Shown: piece after piece, positions 35,853 through 45,536 of the stretch | How positions within the stretch are numbered: the first letter of the stretch is position 1 | How the letters are laid out: every line of letters starts with the position of its first letter | Origin: Gemmatimonas sp. | GTDB taxonomy: Bacteria; Gemmatimonadota; Gemmatimonadetes; Gemmatimonadales; Gemmatimonadaceae | Assembly: GCA_011390935.1 (NCBI GenBank) | Contig: JAABRL010000014.1 | Coordinates: 1 to 64,000 of the forward strand | Direction of reading: 5' to 3' | DNA: 64,000 nucleotides | The notes under the pieces: generated by a model | Databases searched by the model: none | What the model saw: the letters and a program-made list of their open reading frames with translations, nothing else | Told to the model about the DNA's origin: nothing | Translations under genes and position numbers: made by a program

Positions 35853-36074
35853 GTGCGGACAGTGCGTGACGCGCGGGGCACCAACTGGATCTGCCTCGAA
35901 CTGCCAGAAGTGCCGGTCGAACAGGTGGCGGCCGCGTCCTCCATTCAGCCAGTACCCGTGGCCGTCGAGTGCAACTCCGGCGCCGAGCGGGCCATCATTC
36001 TCGTGGCCGACGATTGGGCCGAGGCGCTGTCCGACGCGGCGCTCATCGAGACCATCGAAGCCGCCTTGCGCTGA
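35853..36074 (+). CDS. Small hypothetical protein
   Basis: A 73-residue acidic protein with no recognised family. It starts at GTG 35853 with AGGAG six nt upstream; the track ORF that runs back through both tRNAs is spurious upstream of this. The sequence RDARGTNWICLELPEVP and VECNSGAERAIILVADDWAE looks like a compact folded domain with two cysteines. It lies 23 bp after tRNA-Leu and some 190 bp before the propionyl-CoA synthase gene; a role in that pathway cannot be inferred. Confidence 0.6.
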   Translation: MRTVRDARGTNWICLELPEVPVEQVAAASSIQPVPVAVECNSGAERAIILVADDWAEALSDAALIETIEAALR

Positions 36075-36109
36075 GCCCCCGCACGGCGCACCTTGGCGGG
36101 GAGTTCGGA

Positions 36110-36129
36110 ACATGACGGTAACGTCATGT
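36110..36129. promoter_or_regulatory. Candidate operator: dyad upstream of propionyl-CoA synthase
   Basis: ACATGACGGTAACGTCATGT has perfect 8-bp arms and a 4-bp spacer. It is 98-155 bp upstream of the possible start codons and lies between weak -35/-10-like hexamers (TTCGGA 36104-36109; TGTATT 36127-36132 partly overlaps). No matching regulator was recognised. Confidence 0.45.
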
Positions 36130-36264
36130 ATTGAGATTTGAGAGGAAGCCCGTCCGTCGTGCCACCGCTGCGTGGCAGGGCGGTCGGCGCGTATATCGAC
36201 CTGACGGATGCGGCGCTGGCGCTGCATCGCGAGTCCTGACGCACCACGCTCCTACGGGGTTCGG

Positions 36265-39200
36265 GTGGCATCGACCAACGGCACGGCGCAACCGGCGGCG
36301 GTCTCTCCGCCGCATCCCTCCAACAATCCCCTTCGCACGCGTGCGGACTGGGAGGCGGCGCGTTCCGCCTGCAGCGACGATCCCGGCGCCTTTCATGGCG
36401 ACATGGCGACCGCCACGCTGCATTGGTTCGATCCGACGCTCGGCGAGCGGGGGGCGTGGATCGCCCGCAATGCACACGGGGAGTGGCGGGGCTGGGATGC
36501 GCAGACTCTGGCGCCCGTCTCGGGCGTGCGACCCTCCGCGTGGCGTCCATTCGAACGTGCCTTCAACGACGACGACGCACCCTGGTATCGCTGGTTCGCC
36601 GGCGCGCGCACCAATGCCGCGTTCAACGAAATCGATCGCCACGTGTTGTCCGGGCACGGTGAGGAGGCGGCGTTCCTCGTGGAGGGTGACCGATGGGATC
36701 AGTCGCGCGGCGACGGGCGCGGCGCTCCGGTGGTCGCCTATCCGATCTCGCGAAAGGCGCTGCTGATCGACGTGGCCAAGGCGGCGTTGGCGTTGCGGGC
36801 GCTCGGCTTGCGCATCGGCGATCGTATCGCGCTCAATCTGCCGAACATTCCCGCGCAGGTCGCGTTCACCGAAGCCGCCAAGCGGCTTGGCATCATCTAC
36901 ACGCCCGTGTTCGGGGGCTTCTCCGACAAGACGCTCGCTGACCGCATTCACGATGCAGGCGCGCGCGTGGTGATCACGGCGGACGGTGGATGGCGGAATG
37001 CGCAGATTGTGCCCTTCAAGGCGGCCTATACCGATCCGGCGCTCGACCAGTACCTCGCCGCCGATCGCGCGATCGCGGTGGTGCGCGACACGGTCCACGC
37101 ACTCACGCTCGAGCCGGCACACGCCGAGCAGATCACGGAATCGGCGGCAGCGGCGGTCGCGGGCGAGATCACGGTGGAGCGACGCGACGCCATGCGCGGT
37201 GTCGGTCGTGCGCTGAGCGCACTCACGGAGAGTGGCGCAATCGACGCGGCCGTGGCCGGTCGTGTGCGTACCGCGGTGGCGCGTGCTCTTGTCGATGCGG
37301 GCAGTGCGGTGGAGCGCGTGGTCGTGGTGCGATACACCGCGCAGGCCGATGTGCCGTGGCGCGAAGGGCGCGATATCTGGGCCGACGCACTGCTCGGCCC
37401 CGCACTCACGCAGCTCCTTGACGCGGCGCGCGCACTCGGGCACGACGTGGCCGACGAAGCCGCGCTCCGTGCGCTTCCCGATGTGGACCTCGTGCGCGTG
37501 ATCTGGTCGATCGTGCCGCCGGAGCCGGTCGACGCGGAGTTTCCGCTCTTCTTCATCTACACGTCCGGCTCCACGGGCAAGCCGAAGGGCGTCGTGCATG
37601 TACATGGCGGGTACACGGCCGGCGTGGCGCATACCATGCGCGTGAGCTTCGATGCGCAGCCGGGCGATGTCATGTACGTGGTGGCCGATCCGGGGTGGAT
37701 CACGGGGCAGAGTTACATGCTGTCAGCCGCGCTCACCACGCGGGTCACCAGTGTGCTCGCGGAAGGCGCGCCGGTGTTCCCCTCGGCCGGTCGGTTCGCG
37801 TCGATCATCGAGCGGTACGGCGTGAAGATCTTCAAGGCGGGCGTGACCTTCCTCAAGACGGTCATGCAGGACGCGCAGAACGCCGAAGATGTGAAGCGAT
37901 ACGACTTGTCCTCGCTCAAGGTCGCGACCTTCTGCGCCGAACCGGTGTCGTCGTCGGTGCAGCAGTTCGGCATGGATCTCATGTGCCCCTGGTACATCAA
38001 CTCGTACTGGGCCACCGAGCATGGCGGCATCGTCTGGACGCACTTCTACGGCAACGAGGATTTCCCGCTGCGCGCCGACGCGCACACGTATCCGATGCCG
38101 TGGGTCATGGGCGACGTGTGGGTGCCCGATGGGACGCCGGACGCGGAGGGGCGGCTGCCGGCGCGTCCGGCCGAGCTCGACGAGAAGGGCGAGATCGTGA
38201 TTCGTGCGCCGTATCCGTATCTCGCGCGCACGATCTGGGGTGATGTCGAGCGCTTCGCGGTCGAGGACGGAGCCGTGGTGCCCGCCTGGCGCGGCGATTT
38301 CTCGCGCTACCGCAGCACGTACTGGAGTCGCTGGCAGGGCACCTGGGCCTACACGCAGGGCGACTTCGCGGTGCGATACCCGGACGGTGGCTTCTCACTG
38401 CACGGCCGCAGCGATGACGTGATCAATGTGTCCGGGCATCGCATGGGCACGGAAGAGATCGAAGGCGCCATTCTGCGCGACAAGCAGCTCAACGCCGATT
38501 CGCCCGTGGGCAATGTGATCGTCGTTGGCGCGCCGCACCGCGAGAAGGGACTCACGCCACTCGCGTTCATTACGCCGGCCGCGGGGCATCGGCTCACCGC
38601 GGACGATCGCCGCCGTCTCATCGAGTTGGTCCGTCAGGAGAAGGGAGCCGTGGCCGTGCCCGAGGATTTCCTCGAGGTGCCGGCGTTCCCCGAGACGCGC
38701 AGTGGCAAGTACGTACGCCGACTCGTGCGCGCCCTCGTGGACGAGCAGGACATTGGTGATACGAGCACGCTGCGCAATCCGGAGTGTGTGCCGGAGCTTG
38801 CGCGCGTGATCGGTGACTGGAAGGCGAGACAGCGTGTCCGCGAGGAGCAGCGCATCCTCGATCACGGACGCTACTTCCGCGTGCACTATCATCCGGTCGG
38901 TTTGCAGCAGGGTGTGCCGGTTCGCGTTGCGCTGGTCACGGTGACCAATCCGCCGGTCAACGCGCTCAACGAGCGCTCGCTCGATGAGCTCGTCACCGTG
39001 GTGGAGCACCTGTCGCGACGCGATGACGTGATCGCCGTGATCTTCACCGGCGACGGCACGTCATCGTTCGTGGCTGGCGCGGACATTCGGCAGCTGCTCG
39101 AGGACGTGCATACGTATGACGAGGCGGTCACGCTCCCCAACGTGGCGCATCTCGCGTTCCGCACCATCGAACGCATGAACAAACCGTGCATTGCGGCAAT

Positions 39201-41742
39201 CAACGGCGTCGCACTCGGCGGCGGCATGGAGTTCGCCCTCGCGTGCCATGTGCGCATTGCTGAGCGTACCGCCTCGTTTGGACAGCCCGAGATTCGTCTC
39301 AATCTGCTGCCCGGATACGGCGGCACGCAGCGACTCACGCGGCTGTTGTCCGATCGGGACGGCATGGAAGGCATGGTGCAGGCACTCGAGCTGCTCGTTG
39401 GAGGGCGCACGGTGGACGCGGATGAAGCGCATGCCATCGGACTCGTGGACGCGGTCGTCACCGATGCGGACGACGTTGTCGCACACGCCGCCGCCATGGT
39501 GCGCGCGTATGTCGCCGACGGCGAACGCAGCGCACTCGGTCGTGCGTTCGCGCAGGTGCGTGAGCGCCGCGCCGCCTGGGAACGCCCGGGTGCGCTTTCG
39601 CTCGATTCGGCGCTGGCACTCGCGCCCGTCGATCGGTTGATGCGCCAGGCGACGGAAGTTGGTCGAGCGATTCCAGCCGATCGCGTGATTGAAGCGGTGC
39701 GGACCGGCTGGGAGCAGGGACTCGCCGCCGGGCTTGCGCGCGAGGCCCAGCTGTTCGCCGAGGCGATCGTTGATCCCGATGGCGGGAAGGCGGGCATTCG
39801 TGCCTTCTTCGATCGCCGCAGTGCGCCGCTGCCGGTGCGTCGTGGCGCCCTCGTCGACGGCGAGCGTGCGCAGGAGTTGGAGTCGCGAGGTGACCTGCTA
39901 CCCGTCGGCGCCCCGTTCTTCCCGGGGCTCACGCCGATTCCGGCGTGGCAGTACGGGCAGGGGGTGATCAAGGACCCGGCCACTGGCGCCCCGCGCCACG
40001 GCGAGCCGAAGGACGTCGAGCAGCAGGTGGTCGTGCCGGTCGAAGCAACCGGCGCCAACGATGTGCTGCTCTACGTGCTCGCGTCCGAAGTGAACTTCAA
40101 CGACATCTGGGCCATCACCGGGATTCCCGTCTCGCCATTCGATTCGCACGATCGCGATGTGCAGGTCACCGGATCTGGTGGTGTGGGACTGATTGCCGCC
40201 GTCGGTGAGGCGGTCAAGGCGGAGGGACGACTTCGCGTGGGCGATCTGGTCACGGTGTATTCGGGACAGAGTGCGCTCCTGTCGCCCATGGCCGGTCGCG
40301 ATCCCATGTCGGCCGACTTCCGCATTCAGGGCTACGAAACGTTCGAGGGCAGCCATCAGCAGTTCCTGCTCGTGCAGGCGCCGCAGTGCCACGCGTTGCC
40401 GCCGGATGTGTCACTCGAAGCGGCCGGTTCGTACATCCTCAACCTCGGCACCGTCGTGCGCGCGCTGTTCACCACGCTGCAGATCGAAAGCGGTCGCACG
40501 ATGTTCGTGGAAGGCGCCGCGACCGGGACCGGGCTCGAGGCACTCAAAACCGCGGTTGCCAACGGTGTGCGTGTGACCGGACTCGTCTCCAGCGACGAAC
40601 GCGCGCGTGCGATTGCTGGCTACGGCGCGAGTGGCGCGATCAATCGGCGGGACGCGTCGATCGTTTCGTGCTTCAGCATGGTGCCGAGCGCGCCGGCGGA
40701 GATTGCGCAGTGGGAAGCCGCTGGTGAGCCGCTGCTCGATGCGTTCCGCGCGCAGCATGACGGTCGGCTCGCCGACTACGTGATTTCGCATGCAGGGGAG
40801 CAGTCGTTCCCGCGCAGCGTGCAACTGCTCGCCGACGGTGGGTCGCTGGCGTTTTATGGAGCGTCCACCGGCTACCACTTCACCTTCGCCGGCAAGCGTG
40901 GTGCGGTGCCGGTGAGCAGCATGTTCGAACGCGCACGCTTGCGTGCCGGTGAGGCCGTCCTCGTGTACTACGGGCCGGGGCTCGCGGCTGACGCACTCGT
41001 CGATGCCGTGGGCATCGAAGCGATCGAAGCGGCAGCCGCGCGTGGTGCGCGCATCGCCGTGGTGTGCGTCACCGACGCGCAGCGCGAGTTCGTGCGCTCG
41101 CTGGGCTTTGGTGATCATCTCGCCGGCGTGGTGGCACTCGACGAACTGCGACGCCGTGCCTCGGTGGAGTTCGAGTGGCCCGAGACCATGCCGCCGCTCC
41201 CCGATGTGCGCCGAGACGGCGCCGCGTTCAAGGAGGCGGTGCGCGCGTTTCAAGAGAAGACCATCAAGCCGCTCGGGCAAGCCGTCGGCAAACTGCTGCG
41301 ATCGTCCGACAATCCGCGTGGGGCGCCCGACCTCGTGTTCGAACGCGCCGCACACGACGCGCTGGCGGCGTCCACGGCGCTGGTGCAGCCGTTCTCGGGG
41401 CGGGTGGTCTACGCTGAGGAGATGCACGGTCATCGCTACAGCTTCTACGCCCCGCAGGTGTGGATGCGGCAGCGACGCATTCTGCTCCCCACCTGCAGCA
41501 TCCTCGGCACCCATTTGTGCAACGCGTACGAAGTGGTGCGCATGAACCAGATGCTGGCCGCCGGTCAGCTCGACGTCACGCCACCCACGCTTGTGCCATG
41601 GGACCAGCTCCCCGACGCGCATCAGGCCATGTGGGAGAATCGACATGCCGGCGCCACGTACGTCGTGAACCATGCGTTGCCACGCACCGGGCTTCGCTCG
41701 CGAGATGAACTTTACGAGGCCTGGTCGGCCGGGACGGTGTGA
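36265..41742 (+). CDS. pcs: Trifunctional propionyl-CoA synthase
   Basis: About 1825 residues from GTG 36265, or 1844 from ATG 36208 used by the track. It converts 3-hydroxypropionate to propionyl-CoA using ATP, CoA and NADPH. The acyl-CoA synthetase domain (counts here are from 36208) has YTSGSTGKPKGVVHVHGGY (about 451), SYWATEHGG, LHGRSDDVINVSGHRMG and RSGKYVRR with the catalytic Lys (834). The enoyl-CoA hydratase domain has NGVALGGGMEFALA (about 998) and GQPEIRLNLLPGYGGTQRL, keeping both catalytic Glu. The enoyl-CoA reductase domain has EVNFNDIWAITGIPVS (about 1294) and FVEGAATGTGLEALK (about 1432). Size, order and motifs match the Chloroflexus enzyme. TGATG overlap with the malonyl-CoA reductase gene. 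Confidence 0.95.
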   Translation: MASTNGTAQPAAVSPPHPSNNPLRTRADWEAARSACSDDPGAFHGDMATATLHWFDPTLGERGAWIARNAHGEWRGWDAQTLAPVSGVRPSAWRPFERAFNDDDAPWYRWFAGARTNAAFNEIDRHVLSGHGEEAAFLVEGDRWDQSRGDGRGAPVVAYPISRKALLIDVAKAALALRALGLRIGDRIALNLPNIPAQVAFTEAAKRLGIIYTPVFGGFSDKTLADRIHDAGARVVITADGGWRNAQIVPFKAAYTDPALDQYLAADRAIAVVRDTVHALTLEPAHAEQITESAAAAVAGEITVERRDAMRGVGRALSALTESGAIDAAVAGRVRTAVARALVDAGSAVERVVVVRYTAQADVPWREGRDIWADALLGPALTQLLDAARALGHDVADEAALRALPDVDLVRVIWSIVPPEPVDAEFPLFFIYTSGSTGKPKGVVHVHGGYTAGVAHTMRVSFDAQPGDVMYVVADPGWITGQSYMLSAALTTRVTSVLAEGAPVFPSAGRFASIIERYGVKIFKAGVTFLKTVMQDAQNAEDVKRYDLSSLKVATFCAEPVSSSVQQFGMDLMCPWYINSYWATEHGGIVWTHFYGNEDFPLRADAHTYPMPWVMGDVWVPDGTPDAEGRLPARPAELDEKGEIVIRAPYPYLARTIWGDVERFAVEDGAVVPAWRGDFSRYRSTYWSRWQGTWAYTQGDFAVRYPDGGFSLHGRSDDVINVSGHRMGTEEIEGAILRDKQLNADSPVGNVIVVGAPHREKGLTPLAFITPAAGHRLTADDRRRLIELVRQEKGAVAVPEDFLEVPAFPETRSGKYVRRLVRALVDEQDIGDTSTLRNPECVPELARVIGDWKARQRVREEQRILDHGRYFRVHYHPVGLQQGVPVRVALVTVTNPPVNALNERSLDELVTVVEHLSRRDDVIAVIFTGDGTSSFVAGADIRQLLEDVHTYDEAVTLPNVAHLAFRTIERMNKPCIAAINGVALGGGMEFALACHVRIAERTASFGQPEIRLNLLPGYGGTQRLTRLLSDRDGMEGMVQALELLVGGRTVDADEAHAIGLVDAVVTDADDVVAHAAAMVRAYVADGERSALGRAFAQVRERRAAWERPGALSLDSALALAPVDRLMRQATEVGRAIPADRVIEAVRTGWEQGLAAGLAREAQLFAEAIVDPDGGKAGIRAFFDRRSAPLPVRRGALVDGERAQELESRGDLLPVGAPFFPGLTPIPAWQYGQGVIKDPATGAPRHGEPKDVEQQVVVPVEATGANDVLLYVLASEVNFNDIWAITGIPVSPFDSHDRDVQVTGSGGVGLIAAVGEAVKAEGRLRVGDLVTVYSGQSALLSPMAGRDPMSADFRIQGYETFEGSHQQFLLVQAPQCHALPPDVSLEAAGSYILNLGTVVRALFTTLQIESGRTMFVEGAATGTGLEALKTAVANGVRVTGLVSSDERARAIAGYGASGAINRRDASIVSCFSMVPSAPAEIAQWEAAGEPLLDAFRAQHDGRLADYVISHAGEQSFPRSVQLLADGGSLAFYGASTGYHFTFAGKRGAVPVSSMFERARLRAGEAVLVYYGPGLAADALVDAVGIEAIEAAAARGARIAVVCVTDAQREFVRSLGFGDHLAGVVALDELRRRASVEFEWPETMPPLPDVRRDGAAFKEAVRAFQEKTIKPLGQAVGKLLRSSDNPRGAPDLVFERAAHDALAASTALVQPFSGRVVYAEEMHGHRYSFYAPQVWMRQRRILLPTCSILGTHLCNAYEVVRMNQMLAAGQLDVTPPTLVPWDQLPDAHQAMWENRHAGATYVVNHALPRTGLRSRDELYEAWSAGTV

Positions 41743-44700
41743 TGAGCGACGAACTCGAAGGAACAGGGGCGGAACGGCGCCGCGCGCCACGCGGACGCCT
41801 CGCCGGCAAGGTCGTGCTGCTCACCGGAGCGGCCGGAAACATCGGCACCGAGATCTCGCGGCTCGTGCTGCGCGAGGGCGCCACGCTCGTGATGACGGGG
41901 CGCGATCTGGCCAAGCTGGACGGGGCCCGCGCGGCGCTTCGCGAGGAGCTGCGTGTCCCGGCCGCGCGCATCGTCACGGTCGCGGCCGATGGTGCGGAGC
42001 CCGGACAGGTGCGCCTCGCGGTGGAGCAGATCCTCGTGAAGGCCGGTCGCATCGATGTGCTGGTGAACAACGCCGGCTCCGCCGGGCCCAAGTGCCGCCT
42101 GCGCGACATTCCGTTCACGGCATCGGAACTCGAGGCGCTGGCCGAGGTTGGCATTCACGAAAAGGAAACGGTGGGCGCGGCGGCGCGCAGTCTGTTCGGC
42201 ATCGCCTGGAACTTTGTGCGGGCGGTTGCGCCGCATCTCGGCGCCGGCAGCAGTATCGTGAACGTGTCCACCATCTTCTCGCGCACGCAGTACTACGGAC
42301 GTGCGGCGTACGTGGTCCCGAAGGCTGCGCTCAACGCCTTCTCGCGACAGCTGGCCGCCGAGCTCGGCGGCCATGGTGTGCGCGTCAACACCGTCTTTCC
42401 GGGCCCGATTCGCTCCGAGCGCATTCGCACGGTCTTTTCGGCCATGGACAAGCTCCGCCATGTGGACGATGGCACAACGGCGCGTGAGAACTTCGATCTC
42501 ATGAGTCTTGCGCGGTCGGTCGATGGCGCCGCGCCGGAGCGCACGTTCCCCACGGTGCAGGATGTCGCGAACACGATCGTCTTTCTCGCCAGCGACGAAT
42601 CGGCCGCGTACAACGGGCACAACTTCGAAGTCACGCACGGCATGCGGGTGCGGCAGGAATCACGCAGCACCTTCGTGTCGCGTCCCGAGCTGCGCACCGT
42701 CGATGGCACGGGCGTGCGTGTGCTGCTCGCCGCCGGTGATCAGGTCAAGGACGCGCTGACCGTGGCCCGTGTACAGGCCGGATGCAACGCCGAGGTGCTG
42801 CTCGGTCTTGGTTCCGAGGAAGGTGTACGGGCCGCGCAGGAAGCGCTCGGCGCTGAACCGCTGGATCAGCGCATCACGCCCGTGCTCCTCGATCGTATGC
42901 GGCCGGACACGGTGCATGCCCTCTTCGAGACGTTGCGTCGCGACGGCGAAGTGCTGCATGGCGCGATCATCATGCCTGCGTTCGGCGCGTGGCGCTTTCG
43001 TGGTCGCTTTACCGAAGCGAGCGATAGCGACGTCACCACGTTCATCGACGGCGAACTGTCCGGCACGATGTTGCTCGCGCGAGCGCTCACCGGCTTCTGG
43101 AAGGACATCGAGAGCGCGCTCGGCAATCCGCCAAGCATCGCGTTTCTCTCCAACGCCGACGACGAGCACGGAAACACCTACGCCGACGTGCTGCGCGCCG
43201 CCGTGGAGGAACTGTGCCGCGTGTGGCGTGACGAAACCGAGGTCCAGCAGGCCAGCGGGGAGCGCCGCTTCGAAGAGTGGTCCAATCAGATCATTCGCTG
43301 GGGCAACCGCGAACCCGAGGAGGTGCCCTTCGCGGCGGGCCAGGCCGCGCGCCTGCTGTACACGCGCCGTCGCATCAATCAGGTGAACCTGTATCTGCCG
43401 GTCTCGATCGTGCAGGCTACGGGTGCGCGGCGCGCCATCTTCGGTTGGCAGGAAAGCGTGATGGGATTGCACCTTGGCAAGGTGGTGCTCATTACGGGTG
43501 GTTCGGCGGGTATCGGCGGACAGCTTGCGCGATTGCTGGCCATCGGTGGCGCGCGTGTCATGTTGGTGGCGCGCCGCGCCGATCAGCTTGAAGAAATGCG
43601 CGCCGGCATTCAGAAGGAGCTCGAGGATATCGGCTACTACGACGCTGCCGATCGTGTGCAGGTGGTGGCGGGCGTCGATGTCGCGGACGAACCCAGTCTG
43701 CAGCGTGCGGTCGATGAAACGCTGCGCGCCTTCGGTCGCGTGGACTACCTCGTGAACAACGCCGGGGTCGCGGGCGCCGAGCAGATGGTGGTGGACATGA
43801 ACGTCACCGACTGGCGCAACACCCTGCAGGCGAATCTCGTGTCGAACTACTCGCTCATCGAGAAGATCGTCCCGATCATGAAGCGGCAGGGCAGTGGGTA
43901 CATTCTGAACGTGTCATCGTACTTCGGTGGCGAGAAGTACATCGCCGTGCCGTACCCCAATCGCGCGGACTATGCGGTGTCCAAGGCGGGACAGCGCGCG
44001 CTCACGGAGAATCTGGCGCGTTTCGTCGGGCCGGAGATTCAGGTGAATGCGATCGCGCCGGGGCCGGTGGATGGCGATCGCCTGCGAGGCGTGGGCGGCA
44101 AGCCCGGACTCTTCGAGCGGCGTGGACGCCTCATTCTCGAGAATCGTCGACTCAACGCGACGTATCGGGCCGTGGTCGAGGCCATGCGTCAGGGGGCCGA
44201 TGTGGTCGCCGTACTCGAGCTGCTCGCGGGGAATGATGTGGACGCGATCGCCACGGCCAAGGAAGCACCGGCCTCGGTACGTCGATTCGCCGAATCAATC
44301 CGCGCGGAATCGCTGGCGTCTGACTCGGAAGCGAGCTGCGGTCAGTTCCTCATGACGCACCCGATTGCGCAGCGGCTGATCGCGCGACTTCGCCTTGGCG
44401 GTCGGTTCCTCACACTCCCCGACGGAGGGGCCCGCTACGACGACAGCTGGGTGCTCGCGCTGCCCGAGCCGCCCGAGCCGTTCTACGCGAAGGAGGACAT
44501 TCTCAAGGAGGCCGCGAAGATTCGCAAAGGCGTGCTTGGCATGCTGCACTTGCGGAACATGCCGAGCGAGCTGGAGGTCGCCCTGGCGACGGTGTACTTC
44601 CTCGCTGATCGAGCCGTCTCCGGGGAGACGTTCCAGCCCTCGGGCGGCTTGCATCAGGAGCGCACCATCACGGAGCGCGAGCTCTTTGGGCGTGCCAAGC

Positions 44701-45443
44701 CGGAGCGCGTGGCGCGCATGCGCGAGCAGACCATCTGGCTCGTGGGCGAGTGTCTGGTGTCGCATCTCGCTCGTGCCGCCCGACTGGCGCTCGAATACGG
44801 CCACGTGGGTCGCGTGATGCTGCTTACCCGCACCGACGGCGCGGCGGAGCAGATCAAGGACCTGTTGCGCATCGTGCTCGGGAATGAGCGGATTCACAGC
44901 ATCGTGGTGGGCGATGATCTCGAGGGCGCGATGGACGAGGCGCTGCGCGTCGGTGGTGCGCCGGCAGCGGTGGTGTCCACCCCATTTTCTCCGTTGCCGC
45001 GCGAGATCTTCCGCGAGGATGGGACACCGGCGTTGGACGCGGCAGGTTTCGAAGCGCTTGTGGAAGCGCACCTCACCCATCACTTCCGGGTGGCGCGCAA
45101 GGTGTCGCTGCTCGACGACGTGCGCCTCGTGCTCGTGACGCCCGACGTGCCGGTGCACCCCACGCACGCCGAGTTCGCGCTCGCGAACTTCGTGAAGACC
45201 ACATTGCACGCCCTCACGGCCACGCTGGGCGTGGAGAACGAGCGCCTCGTGCACAACGTGCCGGTCAACCAGATCAACCTCACGCGTCGCGTCCGCTCGG
45301 AAGAGCCTCGCGACGCACGGGAGCAGGCGGAGGAACAGGAGCGCTTCGCGCATGCCGTGCTGCTCGCGTCGGCCCCGCTGCCGGATCAGGAAGACAGCCG
45401 GTACCGGGCCCGCATTTACCGCGGCTTGGCGATCACGGTCTAG
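41742..45443 (+). CDS. mcr: Bifunctional malonyl-CoA reductase
   Basis: A 1233-residue protein with two SDR halves that reduces malonyl-CoA to 3-hydroxypropionate with two NADPH. The N-terminal half (about 1-560) carries LLTGAAGNIGTEISR (about 26) and the active-site YYGRAAYVVPKAALNA (about 185-195); in Chloroflexus this half reduces malonate semialdehyde. The C-terminal half (about 575-1233) has LITGGSAGIGGQLARL (about 584) and PNRADYAVSKAGQRA (about 744) and does the CoA-acylating step. It ends RYRARIYRGLAITV, a typical terminus. ATG 41742 overlaps the pcs stop, so the two enzymes are translationally coupled. A stem-loop separates it from dapE. Confidence 0.95.
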   Translation: MSDELEGTGAERRRAPRGRLAGKVVLLTGAAGNIGTEISRLVLREGATLVMTGRDLAKLDGARAALREELRVPAARIVTVAADGAEPGQVRLAVEQILVKAGRIDVLVNNAGSAGPKCRLRDIPFTASELEALAEVGIHEKETVGAAARSLFGIAWNFVRAVAPHLGAGSSIVNVSTIFSRTQYYGRAAYVVPKAALNAFSRQLAAELGGHGVRVNTVFPGPIRSERIRTVFSAMDKLRHVDDGTTARENFDLMSLARSVDGAAPERTFPTVQDVANTIVFLASDESAAYNGHNFEVTHGMRVRQESRSTFVSRPELRTVDGTGVRVLLAAGDQVKDALTVARVQAGCNAEVLLGLGSEEGVRAAQEALGAEPLDQRITPVLLDRMRPDTVHALFETLRRDGEVLHGAIIMPAFGAWRFRGRFTEASDSDVTTFIDGELSGTMLLARALTGFWKDIESALGNPPSIAFLSNADDEHGNTYADVLRAAVEELCRVWRDETEVQQASGERRFEEWSNQIIRWGNREPEEVPFAAGQAARLLYTRRRINQVNLYLPVSIVQATGARRAIFGWQESVMGLHLGKVVLITGGSAGIGGQLARLLAIGGARVMLVARRADQLEEMRAGIQKELEDIGYYDAADRVQVVAGVDVADEPSLQRAVDETLRAFGRVDYLVNNAGVAGAEQMVVDMNVTDWRNTLQANLVSNYSLIEKIVPIMKRQGSGYILNVSSYFGGEKYIAVPYPNRADYAVSKAGQRALTENLARFVGPEIQVNAIAPGPVDGDRLRGVGGKPGLFERRGRLILENRRLNATYRAVVEAMRQGADVVAVLELLAGNDVDAIATAKEAPASVRRFAESIRAESLASDSEASCGQFLMTHPIAQRLIARLRLGGRFLTLPDGGARYDDSWVLALPEPPEPFYAKEDILKEAAKIRKGVLGMLHLRNMPSELEVALATVYFLADRAVSGETFQPSGGLHQERTITERELFGRAKPERVARMREQTIWLVGECLVSHLARAARLALEYGHVGRVMLLTRTDGAAEQIKDLLRIVLGNERIHSIVVGDDLEGAMDEALRVGGAPAAVVSTPFSPLPREIFREDGTPALDAAGFEALVEAHLTHHFRVARKVSLLDDVRLVLVTPDVPVHPTHAEFALANFVKTTLHALTATLGVENERLVHNVPVNQINLTRRVRSEEPRDAREQAEEQERFAHAVLLASAPLPDQEDSRYRARIYRGLAITV

Positions 45444-45474
45444 CGATCCGGACGTGCGCAGGTCGGCGCTGCGG

Positions 45475-45506
45475 CGTGCTCCCCTCTCCGCGAGGAGGGG
45501 AGCGCG
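45475..45506 (+). terminator. Hairpin between mcr and dapE
   Basis: GCTCCCCTC and GAGGGGAGC pair perfectly (9 bp, extendable to about 12) with an 8-nt loop. It has no T-run, but it marks the end of the pcs-mcr unit. Confidence 0.5.
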
Positions 45507-45523
45507 CCGTGCCGCGTCGGCGT

Positions 45524-45529
45524 TACTTT
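45524..45529 (+). promoter_or_regulatory. -10-like TACTTT for the lysine operon (leaderless candidate)
   Basis: TACTTT lies 7 nt before ATG 45537 and no Shine-Dalgarno is present. The context GTTACTTTTGTCCTCATG is nearly the same as at 14521-14536. Confidence 0.35.
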
Positions 45530-45536
45530 TGTCCTC

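Noticed and set aside
36161-36176. GCCAC-CGCTGC-GTGGC as a terminator or second operator before pcs
   Set aside because: A 5-bp stem with no T-run; such short dyads are common by chance at this GC content.
45444-45536. Lysine riboswitch before the lysine operon
   Set aside because: The 93-bp gap is too short and holds only a terminator-like hairpin and the -10-like element.
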